From: Treponema sp.
GTDB lineage: Bacteria > Spirochaetota > Spirochaetia > Treponematales > Treponemataceae
DNA: 34,208 bases
NCBI GenBank assembly: GCA_016296655.1
Contig: JAEDIW010000031.1
Location: 1 to 34,208 of the forward strand
Direction of reading: 5' to 3'
Position 1 is the first letter of the stretch; each line of letters starts with the position of its first letter. The notes beneath the pieces were generated by a model. The model was not told the DNA's origin, did not search any database, and saw nothing but the letters and a program-made list of their open reading frames with translations. Shown piece by piece: positions 16,418 to 23,959 of this stretch. Made by a program: the position numbers and the translations under genes.

Positions 16418-16515
16418 CAGCGCTGGGAGCCCCTTGCCGACCGCAGCAAAGCGAGGACGGTGAGCGGATAGCGAAGGGCGGACATAGCGGCCAAAGCTTT
16501 TAAGCTTCGGGCTGC
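16418..16515. repeat. GC-rich intergenic element
   Basis: A purine-rich, GC-rich patch between two minus-strand genes, clearly unlike its AT-rich surroundings. It contains GCGGATAGCGAAGGGCGGA, which resembles the interior of the element at 30231-30333 (GCGGAAGGGCGGATAG). It ends with the short inverted repeat AAGCTTTTAAGCTT. No coding potential is seen. Confidence 0.45.
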
Positions 16516-16527
16516 CCTGAAAAAAAT

Positions 16528-18126
16528 TTAATTTGACGGAGGAAATTCCAAGATGATTGAAGTGCCGGATTTTCCGTCGCTTGTGGCAAAAGCTGTACCT
16601 CCAAGAGCCTTCATGATGCTCATAACAATGGAAAGTCCAAGACCAGAACCTCCAGCTGAACGGGTATGGGCTTCATCTCCGCGGAAAAACCGCTCAAAAA
16701 CATGGGGCAAAACTTTTTCAGGGATGCCAGGACCGTTGTCGCAAATCCAAAGCTGAAATTTTGAATCTTCGGAAACTCTGGCAGAAATTGAAATTTCCAG
16801 TTTTTCAGGGGCAGATGTGGCATCTGAATCTTGAGAAGCCTGAATTTCCTGAATTGCGTGATTTTTGCAGGTTCTGGACGAATTGAAAAATTTTACGCTG
16901 TTTGAAACAATGATTGTCAGCGCCTGGTACAAAAGTTCGCTGTCCGCAAAAAGCTCAAAACCCACGTCAGAATTTTCTATGGTGAAAGTACATTCTGGAG
17001 CCCAGGACATTGTGTCAGCTTTCAATCTGGAGAAAAGCTGCATTACATCAATTTTTTTTACATTCAGTTGTATACGCCCGCAATCCAGTCTGGAAAGCTG
17101 CAGAAGATTCTGCACAACGGCTTCCATAGTGTGAACTTCGGCAATCAGCCTATTTATAGAAGAATCCAGCTGAACAGGGTCAGACTTGCCCCAGCGGCGA
17201 ATTAAATTGGCATATCCCAAAATAACAGCCATGGGAGTTTTCAGTTCATGAGAAACATCGGACGTAAACTGCTTTTCCCTGTCAAAATCGCTCTTGAGCC
17301 TTGCAAAAACTTCGTTAAAAGTCTGGGCAAGAATGTCAATTTCATTGCCAGAGCCTGACTGCGGCAAAGTTTCCAAAAGGTTTGTGCTGTTTATCCGTCT
17401 GGCCATTTCCGTAATTTTTACTACAGGATTCATGGTTCTGCTGGTAATAAAATAAACGACAGCAAAAGAAATCAGAACTATTGGAACAAATGAAACGGCA
17501 AGGATTGCTATTATGCCGGAAAGGCTGTGCTGGCCGAAATCCTGTTCCATGCTGAATGCAGTCTGAACGATAACCGAAGAACCGTTTGCCAGAGTAATTT
17601 CCTGCGAAAAATAAAGGATGTCCAGAGGTCCGTCAATGTAAAAATCTTTTTCAAAATAATGCCGAACTTTTGGAGCTGTAAGGGCAAGCTGCGGCATGAA
17701 CGGATCATTCGTCAAAAGCAGATTTTCCTCAGAAAAAAAATCAGTTTTTGGAAAATCCGCCGCAAGCGGAACTTTTTCAACAGAAGAATAAAATCCAGCC
17801 TGACCTGAAACGCCAGCATTTTTTGAAGCAAAAACAGAAAAGGAAATGTAATAAGGGATTTTTTCTGAAATCCATTGAACAGGCGGAACTGGTCGAGGAG
17901 GCTCAAACCATTCTGACGGACGTCTGTCTTTACGGTTAGCAAAAGCTTCAAAACGCTCAGAAACAGTACGCGCTGCATTTTTCAATTCATCACTTTGGCG
18001 AGTTCTTACGTTGACATTTAATATGAACACAATGGCTGCAGAAAAACTCAACACAACAAAAGCAACCAATACAGAAAATTTTACAGCCAGATTAAAAGCC
18101 AGCGATTTTTTATAAAAATTTTTCAT
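16528..18126 (-). CDS. Sensor histidine kinase
   Basis: A 532-residue membrane kinase. TM1 spans about 16-36, a periplasmic sensor region about 37-202, and TM2 about 203-228. A HAMP linker follows (about 229-280), then HisKA with H293 in SHELKTP and the ATPase domain with N409, DNGPGIP (463-469) and GGSGLGL (492-498). It phosphorylates the adjacent OmpR-type regulator. The sensor region is proline-rich at 70-83 (PPRPVPP) and has no recognised ligand domain. Its ATG overlaps the regulator's stop (ATGA), so the two are translationally coupled. A Thr/Ser-rich insert at 417-440 separates parts of the ATPase domain. Confidence 0.95.
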   Translation of the reverse strand: MKNFYKKSLAFNLAVKFSVLVAFVVLSFSAAIVFILNVNVRTRQSDELKNAARTVSERFEAFANRKDRRPSEWFEPPRPVPPVQWISEKIPYYISFSVFASKNAGVSGQAGFYSSVEKVPLAADFPKTDFFSEENLLLTNDPFMPQLALTAPKVRHYFEKDFYIDGPLDILYFSQEITLANGSSVIVQTAFSMEQDFGQHSLSGIIAILAVSFVPIVLISFAVVYFITSRTMNPVVKITEMARRINSTNLLETLPQSGSGNEIDILAQTFNEVFARLKSDFDREKQFTSDVSHELKTPMAVILGYANLIRRWGKSDPVQLDSSINRLIAEVHTMEAVVQNLLQLSRLDCGRIQLNVKKIDVMQLFSRLKADTMSWAPECTFTIENSDVGFELFADSELLYQALTIIVSNSVKFFNSSRTCKNHAIQEIQASQDSDATSAPEKLEISISARVSEDSKFQLWICDNGPGIPEKVLPHVFERFFRGDEAHTRSAGGSGLGLSIVMSIMKALGGTAFATSDGKSGTSIILEFPPSN

Positions 18127-18809
18127 GCTTCGTCCCGCATCACGTAGCCTGCACCACGGACAGTGGAAATATATTCTTCACCAACGCTGTCGTCAATTTT
18201 TGCACGCAGATAGCGCACATAAACATCTACAGAATTTTCATCAATGTAATGTTCCCTGCCCCATACTGCAGAAATTATTACGTCACGGCTTAAAACAGTA
18301 TTTACATTTTCCATAAAGCATTTTAAAAGCAGGAATTCAGTTTTAGAAAGGTCAACAGGCTTTCCTTCCAGGAACACTTCCATGCTGTCGGTTCTTAACT
18401 CAAGCGAACGGACTTTTTTACAGAAATTTCCACCAGACTGCGAAAAAGATGCCATCCGTCTGAAAAGAGAGCGCATTCTTGCCAGCAGTTCTTCAATTTC
18501 AAAAGGTTTTGTAATGTAGTCATCAGCACCGGCATTCAGCCCATTTACCCGATCATAGGTTTCACCCCTGGCCGTCAGCAAAATTACAGGAACCATGGAA
18601 GTTTTTCGGATTCGCCGCAGGACTTCCAGGCCACTGAAAACTGGCAGCATGATGTCGAGAATCACCAGATCAGGATTCTGCTTTTCAAAAACTTCCATAG
18701 CAGAACTTCCGTCTTCTGCGCAAACAACGGCAAACCCCTCATGTTCCAGTTCAAGCTTTACAAAACTGCGGATTCCTTCATCATCTTCAACAACAAGAAT
18801 TTTCTGCAT
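18123..18809 (-). CDS. OmpR-type response regulator
   Basis: A 228-residue regulator. The receiver domain has the acidic pair in VEDDE (D9/D10), phosphoacceptor D52 in LVILDIMLP, T79 in LLTARG, and K101 in YITKPFE. The C-terminal winged helix of the OmpR/PhoB class covers about 130-228, with VDVYVRYLRAKI near the end. AAGGAAG lies 7 nt before ATG 18809. It is the partner of the kinase encoded immediately downstream and is preceded by a secreted protein gene 62 nt upstream, probably in the same operon. Confidence 0.96.
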   Translation of the reverse strand: MQKILVVEDDEGIRSFVKLELEHEGFAVVCAEDGSSAMEVFEKQNPDLVILDIMLPVFSGLEVLRRIRKTSMVPVILLTARGETYDRVNGLNAGADDYITKPFEIEELLARMRSLFRRMASFSQSGGNFCKKVRSLELRTDSMEVFLEGKPVDLSKTEFLLLKCFMENVNTVLSRDVIISAVWGREHYIDENSVDVYVRYLRAKIDDSVGEEYISTVRGAGYVMRDEA

Positions 18810-18871
18810 AAATCAACTTCCTTTTTTGCAAAACAGGCACAAACAGGCACTTTTGCAAGCAAGCATTTTCT

Positions 18872-19405
18872 TCAATTTCTGGCCGATTTTCCAACAGATT
18901 CACCAGATTCAGCAAAATCCAGACTTTCAATATCTTCGCAGATACAGCTTTCCAACATTTTTCCGTCAAAAGAAGAAATATCAGACAGTTCCAGAGAATA
19001 TTTTTTTCTGTCAGCACTGTCAGGCAAAAAAACAATCCTCATTGCATTGCCGGCCCTGTTAAACTTTATTATTTCCCTTTCAGAAATTTTTCTGCCATTA
19101 ACCTTTATTTTTTCCTCAGTTACAGAGCGCGGATCTATTGGAGAAGAAAAAACAACGGTCACAGCCTTTTTTCCGCTATTCAGATTCTCCATATAAACGC
19201 GAAGCACAGAAAAATCCGCATTGAACCCATGCCTTTTTCCATGAAACGGAATAAAATCTTTTTTATTCTGATTGAAAGCCTGACCTCTCATCTGATTTTT
19301 TTCAATTTCAGGACATTCATGGGCAAATCCATTGCTGAAAGCACAGAACAATGCAAGAAAAGCCCCGGCAACAATTTTCACTCCTGCATTTTTTTTCAGT
19401 TTCAT
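18872..19405 (-). CDS. Secreted protein with Ig-like (SbsA/Big_5-type) domain
   Basis: A 177-residue protein. The signal peptide is MKLKKNAGVKIVAGAFLALF followed by CAFSNGFA, with cleavage near residue 30. The mature part contains a beta-rich domain (about 80-160): VTVVFSSPIDPRSV, VNGRKISE and YSLELSDISSFDGK, the pattern of SbsA/Big_5 Ig-like domains. An upstream frame from 19519 runs through GC-rich intergenic sequence, while ATG 19405 has AAGGTGA 7 nt upstream and starts the signal peptide, so it is preferred. It is first in the operon with the regulator and kinase, which suggests an accessory sensor or target of that system (inference). Confidence 0.7.
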   Translation of the reverse strand: MKLKKNAGVKIVAGAFLALFCAFSNGFAHECPEIEKNQMRGQAFNQNKKDFIPFHGKRHGFNADFSVLRVYMENLNSGKKAVTVVFSSPIDPRSVTEEKIKVNGRKISEREIIKFNRAGNAMRIVFLPDSADRKKYSLELSDISSFDGKMLESCICEDIESLDFAESGESVGKSARN

Positions 19406-19833
19406 AAAAACTTCACCTTTTCCCCTGAAATTCAAATATTCAGTTTCTTTATAATCATAATATGGGCGGCTTTCGGCTTGTTCGCCATGCTCACCAGCCG
19501 AAACCGGACTTTCCGCCATTGCGCTTTCGCTTCATCCGGCTGACGCCGGACGCTTCGCGTGGCTCCAATTCCTGCCGCAGAAAAACAAAAACTATATGGA
19601 AAAGTATATAACCTTTTTCTGCTTTTTTCTTTAGGGAATCTCTAAAAACCCCAAAGATTAAAATTTTCTAATCTATTTTAAATCTAATTTTCATGAACGC
19701 AGGATAAAAAAAATGTATAGTCATAACCGTAAACAACAGCAGACATAAACAATGCTGTAAAACAGAAAAACAATTTTATACAGATGGGATGTATAATAAG
19801 TTCGCGTTGCGAACTCCCTTATGGAGGTTTACT
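19406..19833. other. Divergent regulatory region with GC-rich patch
   Basis: 428 bp without a gene. Near 19460 (minus strand) TATTAT and TATAAA boxes may drive the kinase operon, without a recognisable -35. A GC-rich patch (19485-19580) holds the hairpin TCCGGC-TGAC-GCCGGA (19535-19550). The right part is AT-rich and leads to the -10 and palindrome of the small secreted protein gene. Confidence 0.5.
19792..19815 (+). promoter_or_regulatory. -10 box and palindrome before the small secreted protein gene
   Basis: A perfect TATAAT (19792-19797) is followed by the inverted repeat AGTTCGC-GTT-GCGAACT (19799-19815), which covers the predicted start of transcription. No good -35 is visible, suggesting a regulated promoter. 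The palindrome may be an operator or, if transcription starts earlier, a leader hairpin. Confidence 0.5.
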
Positions 19834-20304
19834 ATGAAAAAATCAATCAAGGTTTTAGGAACAACAGCACTTATTCTGGCTTTTGCAGCAGCTCCAGCAC
19901 TTGCAAGAAACAACCGTCCAGGCAAAGGCAACAACATGCCAGACTTTGCACAAATGAACAACTGCCCTGTTTATGCTCAGAACTGTCAACCAGGTTTCAA
20001 CGGACAGAACAAAAAAGCAGGAAGAAACGGCTGCGGAATCGGCAGAATTTCCATGATGGGAACAGTTTCTGCAATTGATGAGTCAAAATCAATCCTTACA
20101 GTAAGCGACATCGACGGAGTTGAACACAAAGTTCACATAAGTGAATTTACAAAAGCCTGCACATTGGATGCTGCAACAAGAACAACAGCACTCAATCCTA
20201 AAGCAGACATCAAAGATTTTAAGAAAGGCGACAAGGTTGCAGTTTCTACATTCGACACAGAAACAAAAACTCTGGAAGCACGTAGCATCTGCACAATAAA
20301 ATAA
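19834..20304 (+). CDS. Small secreted protein of unknown function
   Basis: A 156-residue protein with a signal peptide ending APALA (cleavage near residue 24). A linker rich in Asn, Gly and Gln carries four cysteines (NNCPVYAQNCQ, NGCG, and one later). A C-terminal beta-rich domain (about 70-156) contains GTVSAIDESKSILTVSDIDG and DFKKGDKVAVSTF; this resembles small OB-like/DUF5666-type domains but is not a firm match. GGAGG lies 6 nt before ATG 19834; an upstream TTG-like extension lacks support. It is divergent from the two-component operon and has its own terminator. Confidence 0.75.
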   Translation: MKKSIKVLGTTALILAFAAAPALARNNRPGKGNNMPDFAQMNNCPVYAQNCQPGFNGQNKKAGRNGCGIGRISMMGTVSAIDESKSILTVSDIDGVEHKVHISEFTKACTLDAATRTTALNPKADIKDFKKGDKVAVSTFDTETKTLEARSICTIK

Positions 20305-20330
20305 CAGAAACTTTTTCCCTAATTCTCCTA

Positions 20331-20377
20331 AAACTCTGGCCGCCGCCAAAAAAGCAGACAGCCAGAGTTTTTTTTTA
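20331..20377 (+). terminator. Terminator of the small secreted protein gene
   Basis: AAACTCTGGC (20331-20340) pairs with GCCAGAGTTT (20361-20370) around a 20-nt loop, and the T run continues to about 20376. It may also limit transcription from the convergent dctM gene, though the T run is weaker on that side. Confidence 0.85.
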
Positions 20378-20402
20378 CAATTTAGGAAATTATTTCAAAA
20401 GT

Positions 20403-21689
20403 CTAGAACAAATTAGGGAACAATGTTTTTGGTATCATCAGCCAGAAATCCGGGAACACAGCAAGCAGAACAAGAACAACCAGCGATGAAGCAAAATATG
20501 GCAGACAGCCTTTAAAAGATTTTTCAATGCTCAAATTTCCAATTGAAGAGGCAAGCAACAAACACAATCCGTACGGCGGAGTTACAAGTCCAAGCGAAAG
20601 CGTGCAAACAACAATCAGTCCAAGCATAATCGGACTGATACCAAGACTTACGGCAGCCGGCAGAACAATCGGAACAAACAGAATTTCAGCTGGAACTGCA
20701 TCCATGAAAGTTCCTACAAACATAAAGAACATGATTACAATAAAAATAAAGAACAGTTTTCCGCCTGGCAGGGCAACAAAGAAATTCTTTACAATCATGT
20801 TCAGCTGATAGTAACTGAGCAGTTCCCCAAGCGCATTTGCAGAAGCCAGAGCAAAAAGCGAAAGAGATGAAAGTTTCATGGTTTCTATCAAAATTGCAGG
20901 CAAACGCGAAATCTTTATAGATTTATAGAAGAAAATTCCAATAATCAGAGCATACATACAGGCAAATGCCGCAGATTCAGTCGGGGTAAACCAACCGCTT
21001 ACAATTCCGCCTATAAGCAGAACAGGTGTAAAAAGTGCTGGTAAAGAAACAGCCGTCTGCTTCAAGGCCTTCATTACAGGAACCTTTTCTCCCACTGGAA
21101 AATTCTTTCGTTTTGAATTGAATTTTACAACGGCCATCATTGCCAGCCCCAGCAAAATTCCTGGAACAAGACCTGTCATGAACAGAGCTCCAGTACTGAT
21201 ATTTGCAACACCTGCATAAACAACCATAATTATGCTGGGTGGAATAATTGAACCCAAAGTTGAAGACGTTGCGGTAACACCTACACTGGTTCCGCAGTCA
21301 TAGCCCTGCTTATTCATTGCAGGAATGAAAACCTTGCCGACACCAGCCGTATCAGCCTGCGACGAACCTGAAATCCCTGCAAAAATCATTGAAACAAGAA
21401 TGTTTGCATAGGCAAGTCCTCCGCGGAAACGTCCGACAAGAGCTGTACAGCAGTCAATCAAACGGTCGGTAATGGCACCTTCATTCATAAGGTTTGCGGC
21501 AAGGATAAAAAGCGGAACCGCAAGCAGTGTAAAACTGTTAAGCCCGTTAAACATTTTACTGAAAACAACCGCATTAGGAATCTGCGGAAGCGCAAAAATT
21601 CCGGCAAAGGAAACCAATCCCAGTGAAAAAGAAATTGGAACCCCAATAGCAATAAAAACAATAAATAAAACAACCAGTAGTGCTGCCAT
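20403..21689 (-). CDS. dctM: TRAP transporter large permease subunit DctM
   Basis: A 428-residue inner-membrane protein with 11-13 hydrophobic helices, the standard length. It forms the ion-coupled transport channel of the TRAP system. Typical segments are GVPISFSLGL near the N-terminus, SGSSQADTAGVGKVFIPAM, STLGSIIPPSIIMVVYAG, and LGLVTPPYGLCL near the C-terminus. The start overlaps the dctQ stop by one base (TAATG), with AAGGAAGGTGA upstream, so the two are coupled. It is the last gene of the TRAP operon, ending before the terminator at 20331-20377. Confidence 0.95.
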   Translation of the reverse strand: MAALLVVLFIVFIAIGVPISFSLGLVSFAGIFALPQIPNAVVFSKMFNGLNSFTLLAVPLFILAANLMNEGAITDRLIDCCTALVGRFRGGLAYANILVSMIFAGISGSSQADTAGVGKVFIPAMNKQGYDCGTSVGVTATSSTLGSIIPPSIIMVVYAGVANISTGALFMTGLVPGILLGLAMMAVVKFNSKRKNFPVGEKVPVMKALKQTAVSLPALFTPVLLIGGIVSGWFTPTESAAFACMYALIIGIFFYKSIKISRLPAILIETMKLSSLSLFALASANALGELLSYYQLNMIVKNFFVALPGGKLFFIFIVIMFFMFVGTFMDAVPAEILFVPIVLPAAVSLGISPIMLGLIVVCTLSLGLVTPPYGLCLLLASSIGNLSIEKSFKGCLPYFASSLVVLVLLAVFPDFWLMIPKTLFPNLF

Positions 21690-22180
21690 TATTTTTCACC
21701 TTCCTTAAAATTTTTCAAAAAAGCCAAATCTGCAGCAATACTGTCCAGCAGATAAATTGTAGAAGTTATGCCTGCAAGCGGTACACAAATCCATGTAACG
21801 CCACGCTTAAATTTGGGAATATTTACCCAGGTATAATGCCAGAACTGCTTTGTAAGTTTTACTCCGTAGACAGCCATCAAAATACAGAAAATCAGCATTA
21901 AAACTGAAATTACAATCGACAGCATTTTTACTGTTCTTGGATTTTTAAGGGAATCATTTAAGGCAGTAAATGCAAAATGCTTTTTTTCATAAACCATAGC
22001 ACTTGCCCCCATAAAAACTGCCCAAATAAAAGAATACATTTCAACATCTTCTGTCCATGTAGCACTTATTCCCACATAGCGCGTGAACATCTGGGTAACT
22101 ACAGTCAGAAGAAAAATCAGCAGAAAAAGTCCGCCTATTAGAATCTGGACTTTCTGCATACCAGCAATTATTTTTCTCAT
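21689..22180 (-). CDS. dctQ: TRAP transporter small permease subunit DctQ
   Basis: A 163-residue membrane protein with four predicted helices, as expected of the small TRAP subunit. The segment TWTEDVEMYSFIWAVFMGA is characteristic of the family. ATG 22180 is preferred over TTG 22192, as a GGA-containing purine run is suitably spaced from it. A 291-bp spacer with a terminator and a structured element separates it from dctP. It is coupled to dctM. Confidence 0.9.
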   Translation of the reverse strand: MRKIIAGMQKVQILIGGLFLLIFLLTVVTQMFTRYVGISATWTEDVEMYSFIWAVFMGASAMVYEKKHFAFTALNDSLKNPRTVKMLSIVISVLMLIFCILMAVYGVKLTKQFWHYTWVNIPKFKRGVTWICVPLAGITSTIYLLDSIAADLAFLKNFKEGEK

Positions 22181-22278
22181 ATTTTTTTCCAAATAAAATT
22201 TAAGAGGGAATCTTGAAAACTAAAAAACATCTGCACAGGCACAGTCATGCAGCTCAGGCAGACAGATTTTTCACTATA

Positions 22279-22369
22279 AGGCTGGGATATAGGGAAGTGC
22301 TGATTAACTGAAACGATTAGTCAGCATTTTGCTACATTCAGTGTCTTCATAGCTGATTATCCCCAGCCT
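22279..22369 (-). ncRNA. Structured RNA element between dctP and dctQ
   Basis: The outer stem pairs AGGCTGGGATA (22279-22289) with TATCCCCAGCCT (22358-22369), 11 bp with one bulged base. Inside it, GCTGATTAAC (22299-22308) pairs with ATTAGTCAGC (22316-22325) with one mismatch around a 7-nt loop. On the minus strand it lies after the dctP terminator and before dctQ. It could set the ends or stability of the dctQM message, or be an inserted palindromic repeat. It matches no riboswitch I know. Confidence 0.5.
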
Positions 22370-22438
22370 AAAGAATTACGCAGTCTGACAAAAAGCAGGC
22401 ATCATCTGCAATGCCCTCATTTTTTTCCAGACTGCCAT

Positions 22439-22470
22439 AAAAAGCCCTCTGAAAAATATTCAGAAGGCTT
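22439..22470 (-). terminator. Terminator after dctP, inside the TRAP operon
   Basis: On the minus strand GCCTTCTGAA (22459-22468) pairs with TTCAGAGGGC (22444-22453), 10 bp with one G-U, followed by a run of five T residues. Partial read-through would give more binding protein than membrane subunits, a common arrangement for such transporters. Confidence 0.85.
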
Positions 22471-22484
22471 TTCAGCTGAAAGAT

Positions 22485-23507
22485 TTATTTTGCAGCGTTA
22501 CGAACCATGTCAATGTACTGTGTCATGTTGTTGTCTTTTGCAAATTTGTCCTGAATAGGAATAGCAATTGCCTTGAACGCAGCAATGTCAATGTCTTTGA
22601 ATTCAGTTACAGAAGCACCGTCAGCAATAACTTTTGCCTTTGAAGAATCGAACATACCGTAAGTAACCTTGCGGTCTTCTGTGGTTGCAGCGGCAGCGGC
22701 CTTGTTAATCCAACCTTTCTGCTCTTCTGTAAGTTTGTCATAAAAGTTTCCGTTCATGAGGAAAAGACGTGTTGTAAAGTCATGGTGAGTTTCAGCAATG
22801 TATTTTCCATTTGGAGTTTTGTGATGTTCCTTGAGCATGAAGTTTGTATAGTCGTTTTCAGCAGAATCAACAACACCCTGCTGCAAAGCCTGATACAGTT
22901 CACCCCAAGCTACACTTGTAGGAATTGCGCCACAACCTTTCCAGAAATCAAGCTGAACCTGAGAATTCTGTGTACGAATTGTCATGCCTTTGAGGTCAGC
23001 AGGCTTTGTAATCGGCTTTTTACCATAATAGTCACGAACAGAAGATGTCCAGTAACCCATGATGCGATAGCGGTTTGAAGTCTTTTTAAGAACAACGTCC
23101 TTCAAAGCTGTACCAAACTGTCCGTCAAGACATTTTTCCCAGTGGTCAAAACTGTCAAACAGATATGGAAGTGCAAAAATATTAACTTCAGGAACGCCGA
23201 TTGCAGCCATAAATCCAGGAGAAGCAACACAAAGCTGAAGTGCACCCATGTCAAGTTTTTCTACAAGTTCATTTTCGTTTTCGCCCATTGTACCATGATG
23301 GCAGACAACCTTGATTTTTCCACCAGATTCAGCTTCAGCAACTTCCTTAAATTTCAAAATTGCAAAAGCATAAGGATTTTCAAGAGATGTCTGATTGTGA
23401 GCAACAATCAACTCAAGAGGTTTGTCAGCTGAAGCTTCTTTAGCTCCACCAGCAAATACAAGCCCTGCAACAGACAAAACGGCAGCTAAAACAGCAATCT
23501 TCTTCAT
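22485..23507 (-). CDS. dctP: TRAP transporter substrate-binding protein DctP
   Basis: A 340-residue periplasmic binding protein. The signal peptide MKKIAVLAAVLSVAGLVFAG ends before GGAKEAS, and there is no lipobox cysteine. DctP-family segments include LKGMTIRTQNSQVQLDFWKG, whose arginine (in TIRTQ) binds substrate carboxylates in this family, and ALQQGVVDSAENDY. The substrate cannot be told; a carboxylate is expected. The longer frame from 23588 is rejected because AAGGAGG lies 5 nt before ATG 23507. It is encoded downstream of gdhA, so a link to glutamate or 2-oxo acids is possible but unproven. Confidence 0.95.
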   Translation of the reverse strand: MKKIAVLAAVLSVAGLVFAGGAKEASADKPLELIVAHNQTSLENPYAFAILKFKEVAEAESGGKIKVVCHHGTMGENENELVEKLDMGALQLCVASPGFMAAIGVPEVNIFALPYLFDSFDHWEKCLDGQFGTALKDVVLKKTSNRYRIMGYWTSSVRDYYGKKPITKPADLKGMTIRTQNSQVQLDFWKGCGAIPTSVAWGELYQALQQGVVDSAENDYTNFMLKEHHKTPNGKYIAETHHDFTTRLFLMNGNFYDKLTEEQKGWINKAAAAATTEDRKVTYGMFDSSKAKVIADGASVTEFKDIDIAAFKAIAIPIQDKFAKDNNMTQYIDMVRNAAK

Positions 23508-23726
23508 TATTTCCTCCTTATGTAAAGAAAAAAGCTTTAAAATCTCCCTAAACATTTCAAATCTCCAGCCAAACTGAGAAATCTGCATTCAGCAGTTTTT
23601 TTTCCAGTTTTCCAGCAGTGATTTCACTTGTGAATTCAGGGACAAAATCAACAGAGCCTTGAAAAAGTAAACATTTCCAAAGCCATAAAAAATATTTTTA
23701 CAGTCATTTTTTTTGACTATGATTTG

Positions 23727-23754
23727 ATTATAACATAGTTTTTTATAAAACCAA
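23727..23754 (-). promoter_or_regulatory. Promoter of dctP
   Basis: On the minus strand there is a perfect -10 TATAAT (23727-23732), a 16-nt spacer and a -35 TTGGTT (23749-23754). The predicted leader is unusually long (about 210 nt), which leaves room for post-transcriptional control. Confidence 0.6.
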
Positions 23755-23876
23755 AAAAAAGCAGAAGATTTTGCAAAAAAAGCGGCAGGGGGCGTTGCGT
23801 AAAGACCACAGGGAGCGCAGCGGACGAGGACTTGCAGCAAGCACCCGGTGACGGCACAGCCGGCAGCCGCCCGAAT

Positions 23877-23919
23877 AAAAAAAAAGGAAGCCTCCGGCAA
23901 AATACCGAAGAACTTCCTT
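23877..23919 (-). terminator. Terminator of gdhA
   Basis: On the minus strand AAGGAAG (23913-23919) pairs with CTTCCTT (23884-23890), extended inward by CTTCGG/CCGGAG, and is followed by a run of about eight T residues. It lies 41 nt after the gdhA stop codon. Confidence 0.88.
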
Positions 23920-23959
23920 TCTACTCTCCCCGTCAGCAAAAGCCGTCAGGTTCGGTCAA

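Larger units (their letters stand above)
22193..22484 (-). other. Spacer between dctP and dctQ
   Basis: 292 bp without a gene. It holds an intrinsic terminator directly after dctP (22439-22470) and, further along the transcript, a two-stem structure (22279-22369), both listed separately. The remaining AT-rich sequence shows no other clear signal. Confidence 0.6.
23508..23959. other. Spacer between gdhA and dctP
   Basis: 452 bp without a supported gene. From right to left it holds the gdhA terminator, a GC-rich patch (23783-23870) similar in style to the other intergenic elements, the dctP promoter, and a dctP leader of about 210 nt. A 116-codon reading frame across it has Cys- and Phe-rich composition and no ribosome site, and is considered accidental. 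Confidence 0.6.

Noticed and set aside
23589..23939. 116-codon minus-strand frame upstream of dctP
   Set aside because: It covers the gdhA terminator, a GC-rich patch and the dctP promoter; the composition is not protein-like.
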